Positions 55,245-64,000 of a stretch of 64,000 nucleotides of DNA are shown here, in pieces. Position 1 is the stretch's first letter; every line of letters starts with the position of its first letter. Under the pieces are notes generated by a model. It worked only from the letters and a program-made list of their open reading frames with translations. It had not been told where the DNA came from and did no database searches. Origin of the DNA: Theropithecus gelada (Eukaryota > Chordata > Mammalia > Primates > Cercopithecidae); the NCBI RefSeq assembly GCF_003255815.1, contig NC_037673.1, positions 158,109,732-158,173,731 of the forward strand, written 5' to 3'. The position numbers were made by a program, and so were the translations under genes.

Positions 55245-55430
55245 CAAGTAAGCATAGGAATCAGAAGGACTGTGTTTTGAATACAGGCTCCACTCATTCT
55301 GGCAAAGTAAATCTCAGGCTGCCTAATTAATAGATCTAGGCCTCAGGTTCCTTATCTTCAAAGGGTTAATGATATAATTTTTGTGAATTTAATGAGATAA
55401 TGTTTGGTAAATAGTAAGCATAAAATTTAA
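55245..55430 (+). mobile_element. MIR SINE
   Basis: TTTTGAATACAGGCTCCACT, AGGCCTCAGGTTCCTTATCT, TCAAAGGGTTAATGATATAA, GAATTTAATGAGATAATGTT, GGTAAATAGTAAGCATAAAA follow MIR in sense. Confidence 0.72.
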
Positions 55431-58400
55431 AAAATGACAATTTTCTCAATGAAGATGGCAGTTAAAAAGTAGGAAGAGAAGAATTTTTATACCATTTAAA
55501 TATTCAGTAGGGTATATTTGGATTATACTCAAAATGCTGCTATTTGGGGCATCACATACATAAAGAAGCTGTTAAAGACCATAATTGTGTATTGTATTAT
55601 CATTCCTCACTATTGGATTTGTTTGCCATATAGATAAAACAAATCCAATGCAAATCCAAAAATCACATCACCACTGATCATTTTCATTTCTTACCTACTT
55701 TATCAGAGAGTAAAATGACACCAATGAACAGGAATGTTGTCTTCTCTATGTTAGAGTTTATTCGACAAATTCGTTTTTTAAGATTCCTTACCCCATGGAC
55801 ATCCCTAGCATGCTTAAGGCCAAGTTCAAGACCTAAAAATTGAAAGATTGATAATATTTTAGTAGACAGTAGAGGAATATGTGATTGATACCCACTAAAT
55901 TATTTGTTATGAGCTCTTTCAATTTTACTTGTTTAGGAGAACCATTATCATATCATTTTCTTAAAATTGATTGTTGGTTACTTGTTAAGTGATCTTTGTT
56001 AAAACAAAAAAAAAGGTAAAGTTTCATTTTTGAGGTACACAGTATTTTCTAAGGATCTCTCTGAACTAAACTAAGGCTTCCAGCTCTTTGTCATATTTTA
56101 TATACATTTTCCTATTTGCTATAACATTTCTTTTCTCTACTCTCAAGGCTTGATAGCAAAGAGAAATAGCAAAATTCTATTTGTCATAGCAAATAAAAAT
56201 AGTAGTGCTACATTATATAAGAATCAGAAGATATGTCAAAAAAAGCAATTTTGTAGATTTGGTTACCCAACTTATTCCGATATATCCATTCATCTGTCTC
56301 ATGTGTATGTGCGATTGCTAATTTTTCTGTGACTAAATTGTATTTTTGTTAACATGTCTTAACTTCCACATTAATCATTTGCTGCTGTTTTTATTTTTGC
56401 TTATTTAGATATGTTTAAAATGACTTATAGTGCTTTTACAATGGAGAAAACTATTTAAAAGATTGTTGAATTTACTTAATTTCGAGTTTGTATGTGTGTG
56501 GCCTGTAACCACAATAACTTTAGACCCAACATTAAGTACAGAACAATAATTTTGTGCCAACTTCATGCTTGTCTACTGACTTTTCTTTGCATTTTTGCTT
56601 TGAAAGCTGAACATTTTTACAATTATGTTGGTAAATAATAGAATTTTCAATTTTTCTTTTATCATTGTTTGTGAAGTTTTTGATCAGTTATCTAGATGCA
56701 TTGAGTAAAGTAGACTTATAATCTAGAATTTGATATACCTTGTATATTCATTATTAAAAAATTGATTACATTTTATCTTTCTTTTCTTTAGCTATATGTC
56801 AATTTCTTTTTCTGTAATTTCCTTTTCTATGAATTCAACAAATATTTGGATGTTATAAAATTCCAACCATTATTAAAATATTTTTGTTTTATACAATTTA
56901 ACTGAAGTCATCAATTCATATAGGATTTAAAGAGTAATGACTTTATTAAAGTATCATGAACAGTGTCCAGACTGAGCATCATTGTCATAATCCCCATATA
57001 GGAATCACTATTTTAATAAAACAAAGGTTTAATTTTGTTTTGTCAGTTCATTTTCATAAAAAATTTTAACAGGAAATTACACACTTCGGAAATTCACTTT
57101 TTTCTTTCTTTCAATAATAATCAGCCCACTGATATCAAAGTGCATGTGGTCAAACACAAAAGAGCCATCAACTGCTGAACCTGTCCACTCCTACCTTCAA
57201 AGGCACAAAAAGCTCACAGGAAGTCAATATAAAGCGCATAATTTGATGTGGTGTTTTTTAAGAGGTTATGTGGACATTACTAATGAGTCTATATGTGCAG
57301 AATTAAAGCTGTTAAAGTTACATCTTAAGAAATTGCTGAACCATAAATTTAATCTTTGTCTTGGCTTCCAAAGGACTTACATAAAAGAAATACTCTTTTT
57401 TAGAACCTCACTTGGCCATTTTACTGTCAAACAATAGTCATTGACAAGCCAGAGGCAGAACATGAGGTGTGAAAATAGAATGATAGCTATGAAGGAAAGT
57501 ACTCCTAAAAATTTATGTAGGTGTTAACTCAGTAGTATCCAAAGTGAGAGGAATGCTAGTCTCCTTTCACACTTTGGTGATACATCCTTTGAACATATGT
57601 CCAGCATCAAAGACTCTTCCCTGAAACATCTTTGGATCAGACAGAAGTTAGGTGACATGTTTCAGGCTGAACAGATCTGTTAAGATGGCATTTTCAGGAA
57701 CAGGAAGATCACAGGGAATTGAGGATCTGAGATGCGAATCTCTGTTTTCCTGCTCTCAATACTCAAAGGACACAGATTGTACTGAAATACTCTGTGTCAT
57801 CACTTCCTGGGGAGACTGGCACATATTTAAGTGATTCTAGACTCTCTACTAACACTCTTGATGGAATTATGTTGGTGAAATTAACTGAGAAGCTAGTTTT
57901 TCCCATTTAAAAATCTCATTTGTCTTTTAAAAACCCATGTCTTTTCTGAAGTGCAAAAGAAAGAAATTTTCTAGCCAAAACACATCCAAAAGTAGATCGA
58001 GGACAAATCAAGTAAAGGAGTACAGAAATGCCTGCTTTTCCCTCTTTTACACTCTCCCCTTTTCACACAACTTTTCTTTCCTATGTCTCCCTTCTAAGGC
58101 AAGCGGCTTCCTTGAGATATTGGCAAGAATTCTCCCCAAAACTACTGTGAACTGGAAAAGAAAATGGGATCTGTAGATATTTCAAAAGTATCACTCACCT
58201 CCCTGCCAGACCAAATGTGTCTCTTTCCTTCCAATTTGCTTTCCATCCAAGTAGAATGAACGACTATATGCCAGAAACCTCCAGGCTGGTTTACCTGAGG
58301 TATTTTATTGTAATCAATTCCCCGAAGCCTTTTCAATGTCAAGGGCACAAGCTCTTTAACTGCTACCCAGTTTAAAAAAAAAAAAAAAAAGTTGTATTTG

Positions 58401-60477
58401 GTGTTCAGATAAACAAGAAGAGTACTGAATAAGACGAAAATATTTTTTTACAGGAGTTTGGGAAAGAGATGTATTTGAATGCAATTTTACGTACATGGGT
58501 TCCATAATGATGCTTATCATAAAACTCTGAAAGAACCACATTATAATACATTTTGTAAATAAAACAGAAAAAAAAATTTATTCAATCATTGGGAAGGAAA
58601 TGTCTTGATACTGCATTCTCACAGCCGAAACACTGAATTTATGAGGACTTATATACCTCTTGTACGTACAGAAAAACGTCTTTTTTCTCTGTTTTCCAGA
58701 ATCTATAACATGTAGCCTATAGGCAAGTAGAACTACTCACAGACTGCCTTTTCCTCTCCTTTTCTTCCCCCCAAGTATCAGTGATGTGACTGAAATTAAG
58801 TTCTAGAAAATTTGCATCTCTGCTTTTTGAGTTTGAAACACAAATTCAAAACACCACAACTCAATTTATTTTTCTTGTTAGGTTTTGCCCTAATAATTTA
58901 TTTGTCATTATTGGATAAGACAGAGAGCTAATACTTGTTTTTATTATGGAGTGTAATTTAATACAACAAACCCCATAAGAGTTAAACAAGCACTGTAGAG
59001 TATAAAGTAATGAATTGCAGAATTGCCAATAGTTTTATTAGGCTTTCAAAGACTCAAGAGTCATAGGTTGTGAGATAGTCGTAGCAAAAAAACTTATCTT
59101 ATATTTGACAGTCTATTATACTAGATAATCTCTTTTCATACTATCAACATTTATATGTCAGGAAGTTACAAACATAATTGAATGGGATGGAGGTGGGAGG
59201 AGGGCCAGCCAAGGAGGGTGAAACAAATGTCTTTAATATAAAAGGGATCAAAAAGATTTCCAGTACAGTGAGAGAAAACATGTTAATATGCAAAAACAAC
59301 AAAGATCTGAATAGATAAGTACTCAAATACAGTTGGATATGGAATACAACTGATAAGTCACGAATCAGGTAAGATGCGCCTATGCTAAGAATATAACAGG
59401 AATTCTCATCTGGACTAGATTAAATGATCTTTCTAGCTAAGGGAGGACAAATTCATATCCATAATAGAAACTTGTTCCTGTCGTGTTGTATTGCTATATA
59501 GATGTATAGATGTTAAAAACAATAAAGTTTGAACTTCAGTTATGCAAAATACTATGTCAAAGAACTCACTTCTATGAGGCTGAGTGCCTTCCAAGGATTG
59601 GAGGACACCTAAGTAATTGGAGAAATTTTCTTATGTTTTCCCATATCTAGATGTCCTATCTGCAGAATGCTTAATCAGATGATAAGTGAGAAGTGGGAAG
59701 AATTCACAATCCTTTTTTCTAGTAAGAAGAATTTTCGACAATAACTCTTAAAAAACATTTTCCTCACAATTTTCCCCCTGTCATTTTTTTCTATTTTCTT
59801 GTTAACTAAAGAGATAATAAAATGAACTTATAAAAATAAAATTGATGGTCATAACCCCACCACTCAATTATCCAGTGATCAACAGTTTTGCTGTTTTAAA
59901 TGATTTTATAAGTAGTTATGAATATATTGAAAAATACATATATCATATAGAAAAACTTTATCATTACTTCCTCATTTGTTTTTTATCATCAAATTTTATG
60001 TCAGTAATATTCAATTACTTCTCACTAATTTATATACAGTCATTATTTACTTATCTTTGTTCTACATCAATGCAGAAAGAGCATTCTTGATTTAAAAGGT
60101 TGATTAAAAATATAGCCATTGTTTAATGTTTTTCTCTGTCAAAGTTCTTTTAAATTCTTGCTTTAATAGACCAGATAAATTTATTTGACAATTCACTCTT
60201 CCTTAAAGCTGTTACTATAAATGAACATATATTTTTGTTGCTATGGAAAATTTAATTGTAAATGTATTCTCCTTTGCTAAAAAGAATCTTGATTTTACAA
60301 ATAGAACTCAGATTAACTCATATTTTATTAACATTTTATACTTTTTTACAAAATTTTACAAGTTGCAATCTTGCAAAATTCAAATATTACCCACTACAAG
60401 CTCTCATTTTGAAGACAAAATAAAGAACAAAATGACAAAACTTTCTCTCAAGATCATTTTGGAACTTTAAGGTTAAG
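55431..60477. other. Long AT-rich stretch with no recognised repeat
   Basis: About 5 kb. I found no Alu, L1, LTR or MIR I could support. The plus frame at 57144-57437 (97 residues) has no recognisable domain. Other frames of 60-82 residues are isolated. A-runs occur at 58375-58390. It is the least repeat-dense part of the window. Confidence 0.5.
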
Positions 60478-60782
60478 TGATTGCCCTATTGCATTTTGAA
60501 CTTGCATGGGGCCTATAAGCCCCTTTGTTTTGATCAATTTCTCTCAGTTGGAATGGGTGTATTTGCCCATTGCCTGTATCCCTATTGCATCTAGAAAGTA
60601 ACTAACTTGCTTTTGATTTTATAGGCTCATAAGTGGAAGGGACTTGCCTTGTCTCAGATGAGACTTCAGATTGGACTTTTGGGTTAATGCTGTAATGAGG
60701 TAAGAATTTGGGGGACTATTAGAAGGGCATGATTGTGTTTTGATGTGTGAGGACATGAGATTTTGGAGGGACCGGGGCAGAA
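60478..60782 (+). mobile_element. THE1 internal region, 3' end
   Basis: TTTTGAACTTGCATGGGGCC, TATAAGCCCCTTTGTTTTGA, AAAGTAACTAACTTGCTTTT, GGAAGGGACTTGCCTTGTCT, GGGTTAATGCTGTAATGAGG, GGACATGAGATTTTGGAGGG then the purine-rich GGGGCAGAA run directly into the LTR. This is the 3' internal end of a THE1-type MaLR element, including its polypurine tract. No coding frame survives. Confidence 0.85.
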
Positions 60783-61132
60783 TAATATGGTTTGGCTGTG
60801 TCCCCACTCAAATCTCACCTTGATTTGTAATCATTCTTATGTGTCAAGGGCAGGACCAGATGGAGATAATTGAATCATGAGGGCGGTTTCCTCCATACAG
60901 TTCTTGTGATAGTTAATTCTCACAAGATCTGATAGTTTTAAAAGGGGCTTCCACCTTTGCCTGGTACTCATTCTCTCTCCTGCCGCCCTGTGAAAAGGTG
61001 CCATTTGCCATGATCGTAAGTTTCCTGAGACCTCCCTAGCCATCCAGAACTGGAGTCAATTAAACCTCTTTTCTTTATAAGTTACCCAGTCTCGGATATT
61101 TCTTCATAGCAGCATGAGAATGGCCTAATACA
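60783..61132 (+). mobile_element. THE1-type 3' LTR
   Basis: Starts TAATATGGTTTGGCTGTGTC and ends TGGCCTAATACA, with GGCGGTTTCCTCC, GCCATGATCGTAAGTTTCC, GAACTGGAGTCAATTAAACC and TTACCCAGTCTCGGATATTT between. The first G of the TG end is mutated to A. Since it follows internal sequence, it is a 3' LTR. The 5' LTR and most of the interior are absent. Confidence 0.94.
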
Positions 61133-62075
61133 GTAAATACATCTCCCAATTCAGCTCTCTTCTCATATCACTGCACCATTTTGTGGCAAACTTTTCAACT
61201 CTTTGTTTGCTTTTACTGCTTCTTCACATTTTCTTCTTCTACCTCAATCAATCAGGTTTCTGTTTCCGCCACTACTTAGAAACTGTTTTTGTCAAAGTCA
61301 ACAGTAACCCTCAAATTTACTGAAGTTATTTCTGAATATATCTTCTTATCTATTCAGTGTTTAACTCAGTGGAACTTTTTATTTTTTCTGAAGAATAAGC
61401 CTCTCAGATTAACATAGTCAACACTGACCTCTTAATTTCTTATCAAGTACCTCCTCTCCTCCCAGCTGTACCTCCCTGTATCCCCTCTCAGTTAATTATG
61501 TATCATTCACTTAATTATCCAGGTCAAAGACCTAAGAGTTTGGTCCTATCCCTTTTTCCTCTTCTTGATAGTCAGTTAATCAGCAAATTCTCTTAGCTTT
61601 TCCTTCAAAGTGCAGCCTGAAAATAACTACATCTCATCAACTTTTCTGCCTCTGACTTGGCCCAAGTAAGCAGCTCCCTGTTGTATAATGTAACCGTTCT
61701 CTTAACCAGGCATCTTGCCTCATTCCTTGCTACACACCTTTTTTTGTATATTCCCAAGAAAATAGTTTTGTCATTTAAAACTGTGTAACAGATAATATGG
61801 TTTCCCTGAGTAAAACTGCAGTAGCTTCACACAATACAAGTTTTAAATTGTACAATGTTCTACACCAAGAATTAATTCTAAACTCCTTTCTGTGACCCAT
61901 GTGGCCCTCTCTAAATGTTGTTTCCTCTATAAACTTTCCTCCTACTCATATGTCACCATCACCAATCACTCTACAGATACGCAGTTTCGATTTGGCCATA
62001 GAACGCCCTGGGCTTTTCCCTGTTTTGTCGACTTTGGGACTCTGTACTTGATCTTTCTTTGTCAAGGGTGACAAT
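61133..62075 (+). mobile_element. L2-like LINE fragment
   Basis: GTCCTATCCCTTTTTCCTCT, AGTCAGTTAATCAGCAAATT, TCTTAGCTTTTCCTTCAAAG, ACTCCTTTCTGTGACCCATG, TTTGGCCATAGAACGCCCTG are diverged forms of the long pre-3'UTR L2 wording (..ACCTCCAATGGC..GCCTGGAACGCTC..). The class is probable and the edges are approximate. Confidence 0.5.
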
Positions 62076-62394
62076 ATGGAAGATGTAAGTAGGTGTAGTA
62101 GACACTTTTTATTATATTATCCAGGCTTCTTCCCATTCTTATTTCATGTAGTGTTGATGTATCTGTAAACCAAGGTAATATTTTTTTCCCTGGCCAAGAG
62201 CGGGCATGTTACTTAAGCTTAGTCAATAAGCTTCTGTCTCACAGAATTGTGTACTTTGATTCTGTAAGGATGGACAGAATTCACACTTTATCAGTGCAAA
62301 GACTGCAGTTCTGAAGTAAATATGTATTAGTTTTTACGACAATTCCTGGATATAACTATATTTTCATCCTTTCTGAGACTTGATTCTTCAGGAA
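62076..62394. other. Unassigned sequence
   Basis: No family recognised between the L2-like stretch and the MLT1 LTR. Confidence 0.4.
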
Positions 62395-62751
62395 TGTATC
62401 TGTTTGCTAGGGCTATCGTAAGAAAATACCACAGAATGAACGATTTAACAACAGAAATTTATTTCCTCACATTTCTGGAAGCTAGAAGACTGAGGTAGGC
62501 CTTTCTCTTTGCCTTGGAGATGACTGTTTTCTTCCCGTGTTTACACATGATCTTCTTTCTGCGTATGACTGTGTCCTAATTTTCTCTTCTTATAAAGGCA
62601 TCAATCATATTAGGTTAGGGTCCACCTACATGAGCTTGTTTTACTCTAATTGCCTCTTTAAAAGGTCTGTCCCAAATACTGTCACATTCTGAAGTACTTG
62701 GGGTTAGGACTTCAATATGAATTTTGGGAGGATACAGTGTAGTCCATACCA
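62395..62751 (-). mobile_element. MLT1-type LTR, antisense
   Basis: TGTATCTGTTTGCTAGGGCT, ACAACAGAAATTTATTTCCT, CACATTTCTGGAAGCTAGAA, TAGGTTAGGGTCCACCTACA, AATACTGTCACATTCTGAAG, TACTTGGGGTTAGGACTTCA are the reverse complement of an MLT1 LTR. No exact target duplication is seen. Confidence 0.9.
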
Positions 62752-63460
62752 AATAATCTCCTTGATTTTATGACTGACCCTATAACCTTCCCCTATACAT
62801 ACATATTTTATTCTGCATATCCTCAGTCAGTCTCTGTTGTGTACAAAATAACCCATATGACTAAAATGGGCTACTTGTTTTTACTCAGTATATGTGTATC
62901 TCAGATACAGGACTCGTTGAACTATTATGCCATTTTATGGCCTGTTGACAGACAATATAAAAAGACATGGCCATTCAGTTGTGTGAGAGAGACTTCATGA
63001 GGCCTGACTGAGCTGGGACACTTTTGCTATCTTCACTTAGGGCCAACTGAATTCTTTGAAATTTGGTATTCATAGTATTTTTGTTTGTTTTTCATTCTGG
63101 CGACAATGAGAATATTTTGCTTGATCAACGGGAAGTAAATCCATTTAAGGCACTAGCATAAATAGCAGTCAAACTTTATTAAGCTTATACTAACCTAGAA
63201 TCAGATTATTCAATTTGTACATGTGTTTTACAATCAGACTTTATTTTGCTATAGAAAGTCTTCATTACCTAATAAATTGCAAAGTGATTTGAGACATTAT
63301 TTCAATCTTTATTAAAGCCTCATCATTTATTTATTTAAGTTTAAAGAATAACAAAATAACATATTATGCTTATCCTTCTTCAGAAAGCTGCATCACATAA
63401 TCAAATGTCTAGTCTTCTGTACACAAGAATGCTGGTAGTAGGTTTTTAAAAGACACTTAC
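62752..63460. other. Unassigned sequence
   Basis: No family recognised. The plus frame at 62770-63000 has no support. Confidence 0.4.
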
Positions 63461-63754
63461 GGCCGCGTGCGATGGCTCACACCTGTAATCTCAGCACTTT
63501 GGGAGGCCAAGGCGGGCGGATCACAAGGTCAGGAGATGGAGAACATCATGGTCAACATGGTAAAACCCCATCTCTACTAAAAATACAAAAATTAGCTGGG
63601 CATGGTGGTGCATGTCTGTAATCCCAGCTACTCAGGAGACTGAGACAGGAGAATCACTTGAACCTGGGAGGCAGATGTTGCAGTGAGCTGAGATCACAAC
63701 TTTGCACTACAGCCCGAGTGACGAAAGCAAAACTCTGTCTCAAAAAAAAAAAAA
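63461..63754 (+). mobile_element. AluSc/AluY-type Alu
   Basis: Full dimer: GGCCGCGTGCGATGGCTCAC, CACAAGGTCAGGAGATGGAG, ATCATGGTCAACATGGTAAA, TTGCAGTGAGCTGAGATCAC, then an A14 tail. CAAGGTCAGGAGAT is a CACGAGG-type, later-Alu state. Confidence 0.94.
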
Positions 63755-64000
63755 ATGCTATATTGACACAATATTCAAAAGCGAAAAAAATAAAATATAG
63801 CATATAAATAAAGTTTTTTATTTTTCTACATTTATTCACTTGTCTTTCAACCTGTATTTATCATGAGACAATATTAATTGATTGTCTCAGTGACATCGGA
63901 AAACTGGATATGATATTCTATTCTTGCTTCAGAGGTACTCCTATTTCTATTTTTACATTTACTGACTTTTTCTGTTTTTACATATATTCAGTAACCAAGC
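63755..64000. other. Unassigned AT-rich sequence
   Basis: Nothing recognised after the Alu to the end of the window. Confidence 0.4.

Noticed and set aside
57144..57437. 97-residue plus-strand frame in repeat-poor DNA
   Set aside because: No domain, signal peptide, splice context or conservation evidence. The length is within chance for AT-rich DNA.

Overview
This window is primate nuclear DNA, most likely human or another great ape. The basis is AluJ, AluS and AluY copies (about 16 Alu or Alu-monomer units), L1PA-type and L1M-type LINE-1, THE1, MLT1 and MLT2 LTRs, MIR and L2 relics, and an HML-2 (HERV-K) type LTR. I found no protein-coding exon, no RNA gene, no CRISPR array and no bacterial feature. 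All long open frames lie inside repeats, on the antisense of repeats, or in AT-rich DNA where frames of 60-140 codons are expected by chance. The window is therefore intergenic or deep-intronic sequence whose readable content is a record of transposon insertions.

Layout. 1-14.9 kb is mostly non-repetitive AT-rich DNA. It holds a THE1 solo LTR (455-812), a short antisense L1 3' end (3854-3982), L1M tails (4.7-5.8 kb), a second THE1 solo LTR (8152-8525), a 7SL-like Alu monomer (10160-10308), an AluJ, and several MIR/L2 relics. 14.99-23.49 kb is a nested stack. An old plus-strand L1M/HAL1-like element is interrupted by an Alu, which is itself split by a gammaretrovirus-type solo LTR (16130-16694), and by about 4.9 kb of antisense L1, which is itself split by an HML-2-type solo LTR (18095-19053) and by a GC-rich segment of unknown origin. 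24.0-35.3 kb holds an L1M 3' end, a CA/GT/TA palindrome, an MLT1 LTR, two AluJ and MIR/L2 relics. 35.4-44.0 kb is a second stack of plus-strand old L1 carrying Alus, an MLT2B LTR with an exact 5-bp duplication, several microsatellites, and a young L1 tail with a 5' inversion. 44.4-54.2 kb holds three AluY, an AluJ, an MLT1 LTR and an antisense class I ERV solo LTR (50944-51711). 54.2-60.4 kb is nearly repeat-free and AT-rich. 60.4-64 kb holds a THE1 3' end with its LTR, an L2-like stretch, an antisense MLT1 LTR and an Alu.

Nothing here works as a gene set. The sequences most likely to have biochemical activity are the three complete-looking ERV LTRs, which could act as promoters, enhancers or polyadenylation sites, and the tandem repeats likely to be polymorphic. 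Insertion order can be read from nesting and from target-site duplications, which are given wherever I could see them.
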